14,951 bases of DNA, from contig JAPYWC010000013.1 in assembly GCA_028276605.1 (NCBI GenBank), positions 1 to 14,951 on the forward strand. The letters are read 5' to 3'. Shown piece by piece: positions 7,514-14,920 of the stretch; the first letter of the stretch is position 1; the number at the start of each line of letters is the position of its first letter. The DNA is from Desulfurococcales archaeon (GTDB taxonomy: Archaea > Thermoproteota > Thermoprotei_A > Sulfolobales > Ignisphaeraceae). The translations under genes were made by a program, and so were the position numbers. The notes beneath the pieces were generated by a model. It was not told where the DNA came from. It made no database searches and saw nothing but the letters and a program-made list of their open reading frames with translations.

Positions 7514-8428
7514 CTAAATTCCGAGAATCCTTATCTCACCGTCTTCAGTTATGTAACCCCAGGGCATTGCTTGCGTGTTATATAGTCCAGCAACTCTGCC
7601 AAATCTATCTAGCGCTATAAAGCCGGCTGTGCCTGCTCCAAAGCGCTTTGTAATAAGGTTTAGTACGCTCTCTATAGCCCTCTCTGGCTCTAATCCGTTG
7701 CAGATTCCATCAACTATTCTTAAAGATGCGTTTGTAAGTATTATAAATTCGCCTATACCAGTCGCAGCAGCGGCGCCACATTCATTTGCGTAGAATCCTG
7801 CTCCAGGAATTGGTGAGTCACCTACTCTTCCAGGCATCTTTAGGAATACTCCTCCAGTACTAACACCAGCTGAGAGATCGCCATTGCTATCCAATGCAAC
7901 CGCACCAACAGTATCGCCTAAGCTTAGCCAAAACTCTATAGCTCTCTTATATGGATTATCTATGGCTTCACCCCTCTTTACCTTTTCCAGAAACTCCCTA
8001 TATCGCTCTAAAACCTTCTGCGGTGGACCTGGATGCCGATCCAGACCCAACTTCTTAGCGAGTTGATCAGCTGCATCGCCTGCAAGGATTACATGCTCGG
8101 TCTTTTCCAGGATAAATCTAGCAAGCTTTATAGGGTTCTTTGGGTACTTCACGTATGCTACAGCACCAGCCTTACCCCTATACATAACACCAGCATCCAT
8201 AGATACAGAGCCTGATAAATCCACAGTACTCCCTACACCAGCATTGAATACACCCGAGTCCTCCATAACCTCAATCGCTGCAACAACCATGTCCAAGCTT
8301 GAACCGGATTTATAGTATCTGAAGCCTTCTCTCAAAGCATCCTCCAGAACCTTCTTTACAGCTTTTACGGTCTCGGGATCTATACTCCATCTACCAGCTC
8401 CTCCATGAACCGCCAGAACAACCTTCAT
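7514..8428 (-). CDS. Plant-type L-asparaginase / isoaspartyl peptidase (Ntn hydrolase)
   Basis: This enzyme hydrolyses isoaspartyl dipeptides and L-asparagine, removing damaged beta-aspartyl residues. It is made as a precursor that cleaves itself before a Thr, which becomes the N-terminal nucleophile of the beta subunit. The sequence shows the N-terminal HGGAGRWS (8-15), GVGSTVDLSGSVSMDAGVM (64-82), the cleavage site GDTVGAVALD with Thr173, and the substrate-binding region KMPGRVGDSPIPGAGFYA (197-214). The 304-residue length is typical. The ATG at 8428 follows a strong GGGTGAT ribosome binding site (8434-8440). The gene lies 35 nt after the Hsp20-like gene, probably in the same operon. Isoaspartyl repair fits a hot-growing host, where Asn deamidation is fast. 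Confidence 0.92.
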   Translation of the reverse strand: MKVVLAVHGGAGRWSIDPETVKAVKKVLEDALREGFRYYKSGSSLDMVVAAIEVMEDSGVFNAGVGSTVDLSGSVSMDAGVMYRGKAGAVAYVKYPKNPIKLARFILEKTEHVILAGDAADQLAKKLGLDRHPGPPQKVLERYREFLEKVKRGEAIDNPYKRAIEFWLSLGDTVGAVALDSNGDLSAGVSTGGVFLKMPGRVGDSPIPGAGFYANECGAAAATGIGEFIILTNASLRIVDGICNGLEPERAIESVLNLITKRFGAGTAGFIALDRFGRVAGLYNTQAMPWGYITEDGEIRILGI

Positions 8429-8433
8429 GTGGC

Positions 8434-8440
8434 ATCACCC
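8434..8440 (-). promoter_or_regulatory. Ribosome binding site of the asparaginase gene
   Basis: GGGTGAT on the minus strand lies 5 nt before the ATG at 8428. It contains the archaeal GGTGAT core complementary to the 16S rRNA 3' end, and so fixes the start. Confidence 0.75.
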
Positions 8441-8463
8441 AAGTATTAACCTAACTAAGTGTG

Positions 8464-8913
8464 CTACTTATAAATTAGGATTCTTATAATGCCCTTCCTA
8501 ACGTCGATCCTTACCTTATTTGGGTCTACAACAATAGGCAATTCTATAACTTCCCTGTATTCATAGAACTTTGTTTCACCACCTTTACCACTAATACCTG
8601 AGAATGTGACTTCCTCTTTTAGTTTAGCCCTTAAGAACATTAGGTTGCCCTGAAATCTGACATCAATTGTTTTCTCATCTGCTTTAGGCAAATCTACGAG
8701 GATTTCATAGTAAGAACCCCTATCATTGATGCTGAACAACGGTCTTAGGTATCCTTCATAGTTCCACATAGGTCTGAAAAGTCCTTCGGCAAACGCTAGC
8801 TCTTCCCTAATACTCCTCATGGTCTTCCTAATTTCGTCTTCCATGTATTCACGAATCTTTTTCTCAACTTCCCTTATTCTCTTAAAGATCCTCTCAAACT
8901 CTTCGTCAATCAT
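8464..8913 (-). CDS. Divergent Hsp20/alpha-crystallin-family small heat-shock protein
   Basis: Probably an ATP-independent holdase chaperone. The N-terminal ~45 residues are strongly charged and helical. They are followed by a beta-rich alpha-crystallin-like domain from YYEILVDLPKADEKTIDV through YREVIELPIVVDPNKVRIDV to the end. The protein stops at the final strand (GIIRILIYK) and seems to lack the short C-terminal I-x-I tail that many Hsp20s use for oligomer contacts. I chose the ATG at 8913 because GGAGGG (8922-8927) lies 8 nt upstream; a GTG at 8931 would add six residues but would overlap this site. This gives 149 residues. It is the neighbour of a PAC2-family protein, 19 nt downstream of it. 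The family call rests on domain pattern and is moderately firm. Confidence 0.78.
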   Translation of the reverse strand: MIDEEFERIFKRIREVEKKIREYMEDEIRKTMRSIREELAFAEGLFRPMWNYEGYLRPLFSINDRGSYYEILVDLPKADEKTIDVRFQGNLMFLRAKLKEEVTFSGISGKGGETKFYEYREVIELPIVVDPNKVRIDVRKGIIRILIYK

Positions 8914-8921
8914 ACTTTTAG

Positions 8922-8927
8922 CCCTCC
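8922..8927 (-). promoter_or_regulatory. Ribosome binding site deciding the Hsp20 start
   Basis: GGAGGG on the minus strand, 8 nt before the ATG at 8913. It excludes the upstream GTG (8931), which lies on the wrong side of the site. Confidence 0.75.
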
Positions 8928-8932
8928 ACACA

Positions 8933-9706
8933 TTATGTGTGTAGCGGAACAGTGTATTCCATATCCTTCCTCATCTGTGCTAAACCTCTCAATGTGTTCT
9001 TCATTACATCTCTAGCCCTTATTCTAATTAGTTCTGCCTGTTCGATTAGCTCCTTAACATCTATTGCTACACCCATAATTCTAGAAATCATGTCAACGCT
9101 TTTAGCAGCGGCTTCTGGATCTGGAAACTCCAGAAACGATTCTGTAAGCAATAGTAGTGCATTAAGCTTTGCTCTACTAAACTCCTTTAGTAGTAGAGCG
9201 TAAGGACCTGCCAAAATACCGTTCTCAAATGGTATGGCCTCAACATTTTTTACAAGTTCTAATGCTTTTGGTGATGTGGCTAGATAGTATGTTCTTAATT
9301 GCTCTAACTCAAACCTGTTCTGTACAGGTAAGCCGGATGGTAGCAGTATGTATTCAACACCTTTTCTTTCAAGGTAATCAATGAGTAGCTTTGCGAGCTG
9401 TATTAAACCTGGTGTTGGTAACACGAATTCCGTGTATATAACAAGTAAATTGTTTCCTGTAAATACTCTTATGGGGCTTCTCAGAGTTCTGTTACTGATT
9501 ATTGCAACAGGAGGGAAATATGTGTATGAGTCTATGCCTGCGACCTCCTCAAGTTTAAGAGACCTTGATATATGAGTAGCGCTAATCACACTTACTAAAC
9601 CTGTATCAGGAAGAGAGATTATTGCATAGCTAGGTCTTTGAAGCTGAATAGGCTTGTATTCAATAAGCACGAAGTCTCCTATCCATTCCTCTCTGTATAT
9701 CTCCAT
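8933..9706 (-). CDS. PAC2-family protein (proteasome assembly chaperone-like)
   Basis: The protein resembles archaeal PAC2-family proteins, related to eukaryotic proteasome assembly chaperones and the archaeal PbaA/PbaB group. Supporting features are the early YAIISLPDTGLVSVISATHI segment, the alternating beta/alpha pattern with LLVIYTEFVLPTPG and YILLPSGLP, the late GILAGPYALLLKE and LLLLTESFLEFPDPEAAAKS, and a helical C-terminal tail (last ~50 residues). I chose the ATG at 9706 because AGGTGA (9715-9720) lies 8 nt upstream; a GTG at 9718 would overlap that site. This gives 257 residues. It sits between thiDN and the Hsp20-like gene with short gaps. Its exact client is not known from sequence, and many family members have no proven proteasome role. 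Confidence 0.8.
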   Translation of the reverse strand: MEIYREEWIGDFVLIEYKPIQLQRPSYAIISLPDTGLVSVISATHISRSLKLEEVAGIDSYTYFPPVAIISNRTLRSPIRVFTGNNLLVIYTEFVLPTPGLIQLAKLLIDYLERKGVEYILLPSGLPVQNRFELEQLRTYYLATSPKALELVKNVEAIPFENGILAGPYALLLKEFSRAKLNALLLLTESFLEFPDPEAAAKSVDMISRIMGVAIDVKELIEQAELIRIRARDVMKNTLRGLAQMRKDMEYTVPLHT

Positions 9707-9714
9707 CAAAATCT

Positions 9715-9720
9715 TCACCT
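9715..9720 (-). promoter_or_regulatory. Ribosome binding site deciding the PAC2 start
   Basis: AGGTGA on the minus strand, 8 nt before the ATG at 9706, matches the archaeal anti-Shine-Dalgarno core. It makes the upstream GTG at 9718 unlikely. Confidence 0.7.
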
Positions 9721-9742
9721 AAACAGTATCATTGTAGGCTTT

Positions 9743-11110
9743 TTATCCTTGTGTATCTTTATATACTTTTGCTAGTCTTAGAATCTTTTCAGCTACATCA
9801 ATTGCGTCAACACCGAAAACGTTTATCATAGGCTCTTTACCCCAATCACCCCTATGATACACTATGTCAGGCACAAATCCCACCCTTTTTACTGCTTGTT
9901 CAATGCCCCACGGAATCGATGCCCCTTCAACATTCTTTATTTCTGGAGGTTCCTGAGATCGGTCATAGAATGATACCCTAAACCCTAGGCTCTCAGCAAT
10001 CTTTATGAGCTTCTCATCGAAGCGAATGTTTGCTGCAGCCCTTATCCGCTCGTCAAACTCCATAGCTTTCAACACAGCTCTAGCCATGTGCTTAGAGGCT
10101 CCAAATGCTATAGGACCTACAGCTCTCACCTTATTGCCTACCCTAACAATTCTACCCATAACACCAGCAACATCATTTAACCCCCTTGCATAAGGTTTGG
10201 GAAGAGCCATCACTATGTTCATGCCAACCTCCGGCACTAACTGTGCTACGAGATCTCCATGTTCCTCAATAAGCTCTACAGCCTTCTGAAGATTGCTGAT
10301 AACATTATATCTCTCAGCAGGAATTGCAAGCCATGCAATAGGGTTTACAGGTCCATAGCCGCGTCCAATTGGGAGTCCATACCCAATAGCCATGGTCACG
10401 AACTCTTTAGCAACCTTAACTGCCTCGTCTATGGGCTTACCCTTAGCAAGCTCTGCTGTTATTGCTGCTGAAAAAACACAGCCAGTACCATGGGTTGTCC
10501 TAGTCTCGATTCTTTTTGCTCTAAACTCCTTGAAACGCCCGTTATAGTATAAAATATCTATAGCCTCTGCCCCCTCTATATGTCCTCCTTTAACAACAGC
10601 TGCTTTAGCACCAAGCTCTTCAACAATATACTTTGCAGCTCTCTTGGCATCTTCAATGCTTTGAATTGTTATACCCGTGATCCTCTCAGCCTCATGTTTA
10701 TTAGGGGTTACAATGGTGGATACTGGAATTAGATACTTTATAAGGGCGTCAACAGCATCCTCCCTTAATAGAGCAGCACCGCTCTTAGCAACCATTACAG
10801 GATCCACAACAAGCGTAATACCATAGCTCTTGATAAGATTTGCTACGAGTACTACAACATCACGATTACTAAGCATACCGGTTTTAGCAGCATCTACACC
10901 TATATCCTCTACAACAGCTCTAAACTGAGCCTCAATAATCTGGGGTGGTAGGTCATAAACAGCACGCACTTCGTAAGTATTTTGCGCAGTAATAGATGTT
11001 ATGACAGCTAGTCCGTGAACACCTAGAGCAGCAAATGTTTTTAGATCAGCTTGAATTCCTGCTCCACCACCGGAATCGCTACCTGCTATAGTTAAAGCCC
11101 TCCTGACCAT
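9743..11110 (-). CDS. thiDN: Bifunctional hydroxymethylpyrimidine/HMP-phosphate kinase - thiamine-phosphate synthase (ThiD-ThiN fusion)
   Basis: The N-terminal ThiD domain phosphorylates 4-amino-5-hydroxymethyl-2-methylpyrimidine twice. The C-terminal ThiN domain joins HMP-PP to thiazole phosphate, the archaeal replacement for ThiE. Numbering from the ATG at 11110, ThiD shows LTIAGSDSGGGAGIQADLK (6-24), AAKTGML (74-80), DPVMVAKSG (103-111), TPNKHEAE (135-142) and the phosphate-binding THGTGC (206-211). ThiN covers about 268-455 and includes GPIAFGASKHMARA and DWGKEPMINVFG. The chosen ATG has GAGGTG (11117-11122) 6 nt upstream; an in-frame upstream start at 11143 would add 11 residues with no such site. 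The 455-residue length fits archaeal ThiDN. No TPP riboswitch is visible upstream. Confidence 0.95.
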   Translation of the reverse strand: MVRRALTIAGSDSGGGAGIQADLKTFAALGVHGLAVITSITAQNTYEVRAVYDLPPQIIEAQFRAVVEDIGVDAAKTGMLSNRDVVVLVANLIKSYGITLVVDPVMVAKSGAALLREDAVDALIKYLIPVSTIVTPNKHEAERITGITIQSIEDAKRAAKYIVEELGAKAAVVKGGHIEGAEAIDILYYNGRFKEFRAKRIETRTTHGTGCVFSAAITAELAKGKPIDEAVKVAKEFVTMAIGYGLPIGRGYGPVNPIAWLAIPAERYNVISNLQKAVELIEEHGDLVAQLVPEVGMNIVMALPKPYARGLNDVAGVMGRIVRVGNKVRAVGPIAFGASKHMARAVLKAMEFDERIRAAANIRFDEKLIKIAESLGFRVSFYDRSQEPPEIKNVEGASIPWGIEQAVKRVGFVPDIVYHRGDWGKEPMINVFGVDAIDVAEKILRLAKVYKDTQG

Positions 11111-11116
11111 GTGCCG

Positions 11117-11122
11117 CACCTC
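11117..11122 (-). promoter_or_regulatory. Ribosome binding site deciding the thiDN start
   Basis: GAGGTG on the minus strand lies 6 nt before the ATG at 11110. This favours it over the longer reading frame starting at 11143. Confidence 0.75.
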
Positions 11123-11148
11123 TACTACAATAACCACATTCAAAGGCA

Positions 11149-11161
11149 GAAATATGTTTCG
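11149..11161 (-). promoter_or_regulatory. Candidate TATA box for thiDN
   Basis: On the minus strand GAAACATATTTCT lies about 40-50 nt before the thiDN ATG. It would place transcription start near 11130, just upstream of the ribosome binding site. The element has GAAA/TTTC inverted ends and could double as a small operator; that is speculative. Confidence 0.35.
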
Positions 11162-11199
11162 ATCAGGGCTGTCAAGACGTGAAGCAATATCTAATAATT

Positions 11200-11215
11200 A
11201 ATTAAAGCTTTTAAG
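11200..11215 (+). promoter_or_regulatory. Candidate promoter (TATA region) of eS1
   Basis: An AT-rich stretch with TTAAAGCTTTTAAG lies in the divergent thiDN-eS1 gap. Archaeal spacing of about 25 nt puts transcription start near 11235. That is downstream of the ATG at 11222, and therefore argues for a later eS1 start codon. Confidence 0.45.
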
Positions 11216-11221
11216 TTCTAG

Positions 11222-11944
11222 ATGACAACTTTGTACAAAGAACTGAGTACATGTAACTTGTCGTGCTTGGTGAAAGCGCCTTTGTCGTCACAGAAGTTTA
11301 GGCTTACAGGAAGAGAGAGATGGAGACTTAAGAAGTGGTACAATGTAATTGCACCAGAGTACTTTGGATCACTAGTGATAGCCACAACACCAGCTGATGA
11401 GCCATGGAAGTTGCTAGGAAGAAAAATTGAGGTAACGTTATATGACCTCACAGGTGATATAACGCAGGTTCATGTACACCTCTACTTCCAGATATATAAG
11501 GTTGAAGAAGAGAACGCCTACACAATATTTAAGGGTCATGAACTTGCAAGAGACTACATAAGGAGCTTAACCAGAAGAAAGAGTAGCAAAATTACAGCGA
11601 TACTGAATGTAACAACAAAGGACAACTACTTACTGAGAGTGACATTAATGGCGTGGACAACGTACAGATGCAAGACAAGTCAGAAACATGCAATCAGAAA
11701 AATCCTTATGGAACGAATATCACAGATAGCTTCACAGAAGCTGTTTAGCGAGTTCGTAGTTGGTATGGTGTTTGGTGAGTACAACCAAGAGCTCTTCAAT
11801 GAAGCGAAGAAAATATATCCATTAAGGAAGGTAGAAATAGCAAAGTCAAAGCTATTAGCTGTTCCAACACCAGAAGGCTTAAAGAAGGCTGTAATAATAC
11901 CACGACCAGGCGTACTAGAAGCACCTTACGGTACGTCACTTTAG
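11222..11944 (+). CDS. rps3ae: 30S ribosomal protein eS1 (S3Ae)
   Basis: A structural protein of the small ribosomal subunit, found in archaea and eukaryotes. Family hallmarks are LKKWYNVIAPEYFG (36-49 from the first ATG), GRKIEVTLYDLTGD (67-80), HVHLYFQIYKVE, GHELARDYIRSLTRRKSSKI (105-124) and KKIYPLRKVEIAKSK near the end. The longest frame gives 240 residues, whereas Sulfolobus eS1 is about 210 with only a short tail before the KKWY motif. The true start is therefore probably the GTG at 11270 (224 residues) or the TTG at 11267, both downstream of the predicted transcription start. I list the outer limit. The next gene on this strand is GlmU-like, 172 nt away. Confidence 0.95.
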   Translation: MTTLYKELSTCNLSCLVKAPLSSQKFRLTGRERWRLKKWYNVIAPEYFGSLVIATTPADEPWKLLGRKIEVTLYDLTGDITQVHVHLYFQIYKVEEENAYTIFKGHELARDYIRSLTRRKSSKITAILNVTTKDNYLLRVTLMAWTTYRCKTSQKHAIRKILMERISQIASQKLFSEFVVGMVFGEYNQELFNEAKKIYPLRKVEIAKSKLLAVPTPEGLKKAVIIPRPGVLEAPYGTSL

Positions 11945-12049
11945 CATCGACACAATCTAAATATATCGAAACTTCTCTTCGCTTTACATAACCAAGACTT
12001 TTGCTACTTCTTGGAGTTACCAGTGTTTCTCACTTTCAACATAACCTCA

Positions 12050-12075
12050 TAAACCAATTTTTATCCTTTAAAGGT
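12050..12075 (+). promoter_or_regulatory. Candidate promoter of the GlmU-like gene
   Basis: The 172-nt stretch 11945-12116 has no gene. Its AT-rich part, with AATTTTTATCCTTTAAAGG, is a fair TATA region that would start transcription near 12090-12097. The GAGGGTG ribosome binding site at 12102-12108 and the TTG start follow. The rest of the gap (11945-12050) is pyrimidine-rich and shows nothing I can name. Confidence 0.4.
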
Positions 12076-12116
12076 ATCATATTCTGAGAAGCCGGCGTAG
12101 AGAGGGTGTATGAGGT

Positions 12117-13367
12117 TTGATAGGCATTGTTCTAGCAGCTGGCATAGGAAAAAGGTTAAAGCCATTGACTGAAACAAGGCCCAAGGTATTGATACCCGTT
12201 GGTGGTAAACCCGTTTTATTCTACTCTTTAAAAATGCTGAGCCTGCTAGGCATACGCGATGTGTATATAGTTGTCTCGTATATGAGGGATCATGTGGAGA
12301 AGCAGATCAAACCCATAGCTGATGAGCTGCAACTTAATGTGCGTTTTGTTGATCAAAAAGAGCCTTTAGGAACAGCGCATGCAGTAAAGGTTGTTACAGA
12401 GAATGTTCTTGATGATGCTGTTATAGTCTATGGGGATCTCTACATAGATCCAGAGCCTGTGGCAAGAATACTAAGGTCTGCAGTTGAAAAGAGATTCAAT
12501 ATGCTTACAGCTGTTGATGTTGAGGACACCTCGAAGTATGGAAAGCTTGTGATAGATGGGGAGAGAGTTGTAAAAGTAATTGAGAAACCTGTTGATGGGG
12601 GTAAAGGGCTTGCAAATGCAGGGATATATGTGGTTAGAGCTAAGACATTGCAACTTGTAAGTGAGATCAGGTTATCGCCTAGAGGTGAGTACGAGTTAAC
12701 GGATCTAATAGAGCTTGCAAGCTCTAGGGACGAACCATTCAGATATGCTATTCTCAGTTCAGAATTGTGGCAAGATATTGGGTATCCTTGGGATTTACTG
12801 AAAGCGAATAAGATGGCCTTAGACAGAATCAAGGCAAAAACAATTCTAGGTGATGTCGACCCCCACGCAATTATAAAAGGCCCTGTCTATATAGAGGAGG
12901 GAGCAGTAATCAAGGGCTGTACCTATATAGAAGGCCCTGCCTACATAGCAAGCAACGCTTCCATAGGTCCCAATGCATACATAAGACCTTACACAACAAT
13001 AATGAGTGGTGCTCATATAGGTTTTGCTGTAGAGGTTAAAGAAAGCATAGTAATGGAGGGTACACATGCAGCACACCTGACATACATAGGCGATAGCATT
13101 ATTGCAGAGCATGTAAATCTAGGTGCTGGTACTATACTAGCGAATCTAAGATTCGATGAGGCAACAGTAAAGGTATTTATAGAGGGTAAAAAAGTTGATA
13201 GTGGAAGAAGAAAGCTAGGAGCTATAATAGGGGGGTATGTGAAGACAGGTGTAAACGTATCGATAATGCCAGGAGTAAAGATAGGTTCCTACTCAATAAT
13301 ATACCCAGGTGTAACAGTCTACAGAGACGTACCACCGAGAACGGTAGTTAAGAAAGATTGGCTCTAA
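12117..13367 (+). CDS. Bifunctional sugar-1-phosphate nucleotidylyltransferase / sugar-phosphate acetyltransferase (GlmU-like, ST0452 type)
   Basis: The likely role is making UDP-GlcNAc or another NDP-sugar: acetyl transfer to amino-sugar-1-phosphate, then nucleotidyl transfer. The N-terminal Rossmann-type domain (1-230) has the signature LAAGIGKRLKPLTETRPK (6-23), IPVGGKPV (26-33), EPLGTAHA (82-89), YGDLYIDP (105-112), VIEKP (154-158) and the acidic WQDIGYPWD (218-226). The C-terminal part (about 240-410) is a left-handed beta helix with hexapeptide repeats, and contains H320-xx-Y323 and Asn343 at positions resembling the acetyltransferase site of Sulfolobus ST0452. The start is TTG at 12117 with GAGGGTG 8 nt upstream; the ATG at 12110 is out of frame. 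The real sugar cannot be read from sequence; glucose-1-phosphate transfer is a possible alternative. Confidence 0.9.
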   Translation: MIGIVLAAGIGKRLKPLTETRPKVLIPVGGKPVLFYSLKMLSLLGIRDVYIVVSYMRDHVEKQIKPIADELQLNVRFVDQKEPLGTAHAVKVVTENVLDDAVIVYGDLYIDPEPVARILRSAVEKRFNMLTAVDVEDTSKYGKLVIDGERVVKVIEKPVDGGKGLANAGIYVVRAKTLQLVSEIRLSPRGEYELTDLIELASSRDEPFRYAILSSELWQDIGYPWDLLKANKMALDRIKAKTILGDVDPHAIIKGPVYIEEGAVIKGCTYIEGPAYIASNASIGPNAYIRPYTTIMSGAHIGFAVEVKESIVMEGTHAAHLTYIGDSIIAEHVNLGAGTILANLRFDEATVKVFIEGKKVDSGRRKLGAIIGGYVKTGVNVSIMPGVKIGSYSIIYPGVTVYRDVPPRTVVKKDWL

Positions 13368-13375
13368 AAACAAAA

Positions 13376-13385
13376 CACTTTTAAC
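13376..13385 (+). promoter_or_regulatory. Candidate TATA box of tRNA-Gly
   Basis: CACTTTTAAC lies about 36 nt before tRNA position 1, in the 49-nt gap after the GlmU-like stop. It would give a 5' leader of roughly 10 nt. Confidence 0.45.
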
Positions 13386-13416
13386 CACAGTACAAGACTA
13401 AAAAATTATGAGTGGT

Positions 13417-13492
13417 GCGGCGGTCGTCTAGCCTGGTCTAGGACGCCGGCCTGCCGAGCCGGAGATCCCGGGTTCAAATCCCGGCCGCCGCA
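13417..13492 (+). tRNA. tRNA-Gly (anticodon GCC)
   Basis: A complete cloverleaf of 76 nt folds by eye. The acceptor GCGGCGG pairs with CCGCCGC. The D stem GTCT pairs with GGAC (one G-U), with the loop carrying GG. The anticodon stem CCGGC pairs with GCCGG around the loop CTGCCGA, anticodon GCC. The variable loop is 5 nt. The T stem CCGGG pairs with CCCGG around TTCAAAT. The discriminator is A at 13492. The anticodon decodes GGC and GGU. There is no intron, and CCA is not encoded. The G1-C72, C2-G71 and G3-C70 pairs suit an archaeal glycine tRNA. Confidence 0.96.
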
Positions 13493-13617
13493 TAAAACAA
13501 ATCCCTTTCCACTCTTCTAATTAATTACAATTTTCAGTTTGTAGTACTATCTCAAGTTCACAGATATGAGCTTGCAAGTGAGTTGAGCGCTTTCTAGGTC
13601 TTAGCATGAGATAATAT
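13493..13617. other. Intergenic stretch between tRNA-Gly and the MFS gene
   Basis: The 125 nt separate the tRNA 3' end from the convergent MFS stop. A pyrimidine-rich run (about 13501-13519) just after the tRNA could aid transcription termination. I see no open frame, and no repeat of the tRNA 3' end that would mark an integration site. Confidence 0.4.
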
Positions 13618-14874
13618 TTAAAATCTGCCAGTTTTTATATCAAGGCTTCTAAGGTCTTTACTCATTAGGCTTAGGATCCCCGTTGTTAGTGGTAGTATTG
13701 ATAGGATTGCTATTGAGGTACTTAAACCTAGGAGATCAGCCATCCAACCTCCTATGGGGGGTCCGACTATAGATGCTAATAGCATTAGGAGGTACCTTAC
13801 TCCGAAAACCCTAGCTCTAACCTCCAAGGGAATATTTGTTTGGTATAAATACACAAGGACATTGTCATACATGCCTGATACGAAGGAGATTAAGGCTATG
13901 GCTATTAGCATTGAGATGGAGCTACGAAGAGTAATTGTTAGAGAAAGCATTGTTATCAGGATTGAGAGTGTTATAAGTGATGTTGCTAAAAATGTTGCGT
14001 ATCTTGCCCTCAAGAACTTGTACAATATGATTGTAGCTAAAGCTCCCGCACCATAGGTTATCGATATGATAGCTTCAATGAGCGTGTAGTAGAATACTTT
14101 CTCTCCTAGAACAACTCTAGCCATAGCTACAGGGTACAGACCAGTAATAAGAACTATTGAGATGCTAGCAATGCTGGTATAGATCATCAGTCTAAGTATA
14201 GCCTTATTCTTAAGCAAAAACTTGAACCCCTCAAGGAAAGTATCAATACTAAGTTCATGAAAACCACCGATATTTCGTGATTGTGTAACTTCAACATTTA
14301 TAGTAGCTAGAGCCACCATTATGGAGTTCAACGATAGTAGTATACATATAATTACCAGAACCTCGAGATACCCCAAAAGATCAGCTATAACCCCACCAAC
14401 CACAAGCATTAATGGTGTAAGAGCAGATCTGAAGACCCTAAGGATAGCGTTAGCCCTAATGAGATCTCGTTCAGAGAACATCTCAGGTAACATACTTTCA
14501 AAGATCAATACGATTAAGGTACTATTTAAAGAGAGTGCAAGGAGAATCAATATTATATGTATATGCAATCCTAACCTCCAAAACCATACAGACACTATGA
14601 ACACTAAGTAAAGCACTGAGTTGAGCAGAAGCAGTACGGTATAAGATCGTTTAATACCAAGAACATCAAATACAGGAGGCATAGTAATGTAAGCAACAAT
14701 GCTTCCAACACGAAGGAGCACCGCTAGAAGACCAAGAACACCAATAGACCCTAGGAGGGTATAAAAAGTATAGAAAAGTATTACATCGAAAAAATTTGAG
14801 ATAATAAAAAGAAAGGAGGTTCCGATAAGTACTAAATTCTTGTAGATTTTGAAAGTCTTCAAAGTTACATTCAA
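13618..14874 (-). CDS. Major facilitator superfamily transporter (MFS_1/MFS_3-like, EntS/macrolide-efflux type)
   Basis: An integral membrane protein of 418 residues with about twelve hydrophobic helices. The first six lie roughly at 14-30, 42-65, 77-98, 104-126, 150-168 and 170-192; a charged cytoplasmic loop (about 195-228) separates the halves, and the rest lie at 229-405. The late motif YQTNIPLEVRARVFGVR (344-360) followed by GGWMADLLG (375-383) is typical of the MFS drug/siderophore exporter group. The substrate cannot be read. The start is uncertain: the frame begins with TTG at 14874, preceded directly by AAGGG. A second in-frame TTG at 14862 is possible, and initiation may be leaderless. 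It converges with tRNA-Gly and stands alone in this window. Confidence 0.85.
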   Translation of the reverse strand: MNVTLKTFKIYKNLVLIGTSFLFIISNFFDVILFYTFYTLLGSIGVLGLLAVLLRVGSIVAYITMPPVFDVLGIKRSYTVLLLLNSVLYLVFIVSVWFWRLGLHIHIILILLALSLNSTLIVLIFESMLPEMFSERDLIRANAILRVFRSALTPLMLVVGGVIADLLGYLEVLVIICILLSLNSIMVALATINVEVTQSRNIGGFHELSIDTFLEGFKFLLKNKAILRLMIYTSIASISIVLITGLYPVAMARVVLGEKVFYYTLIEAIISITYGAGALATIILYKFLRARYATFLATSLITLSILITMLSLTITLRSSISMLIAIALISFVSGMYDNVLVYLYQTNIPLEVRARVFGVRYLLMLLASIVGPPIGGWMADLLGLSTSIAILSILPLTTGILSLMSKDLRSLDIKTGRF

Positions 14875-14888
14875 CCCTTAGCTGGCGT

Positions 14889-14920
14889 GTAATAAGTTGA
14901 GGTATGCCATTTAATTACAT
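14889..14920 (-). promoter_or_regulatory. Candidate promoter region of the MFS gene
   Basis: On the minus strand two AT-rich elements, TAATTAAATGG (near 14910-14920) and AACTTATTAC (near 14889-14898), lie upstream of the TTG at 14874. The first would give a leader of about 15 nt, the second a leaderless message. I cannot choose between them. Confidence 0.3.

Noticed and set aside
11111..11221. TPP riboswitch upstream of thiDN
   Set aside because: No conserved thi-box element such as CTGAGA is present; only a TATA-like element and a ribosome binding site are seen.
11218..11451. 77-residue minus-strand frame opposite the start of eS1
   Set aside because: It is a shadow of the well-supported eS1 frame, with no recognisable features.
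11222..11944. The gene near the divergent promoter as a missing NurA
   Set aside because: Its sequence is clearly ribosomal eS1 (LYDLTGD, RSLTRRKSSKI, KKIYPLRK) and lacks NurA/RNase H-like acidic motifs.
11945..12116. C/D-box small RNA in the eS1-GlmU gap
   Set aside because: ATGAG- and CTGG-like words occur, but no proper C box (RTGATGA) with a matching D box (CTGA) at suitable spacing on either strand.
12846..13112. Cys/Tyr-rich 88-residue open frame on the minus strand
   Set aside because: It lies wholly antisense to the hexapeptide-repeat part of the GlmU-like gene. Its odd composition mirrors that repeat, and it has no promoter or ribosome binding site.
13417..13617. tRNA-Gly as an integration site for a mobile element
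   Set aside because: I found no second copy of the tRNA 3' end and no integrase gene. The neighbouring MFS gene looks like an ordinary chromosomal gene.
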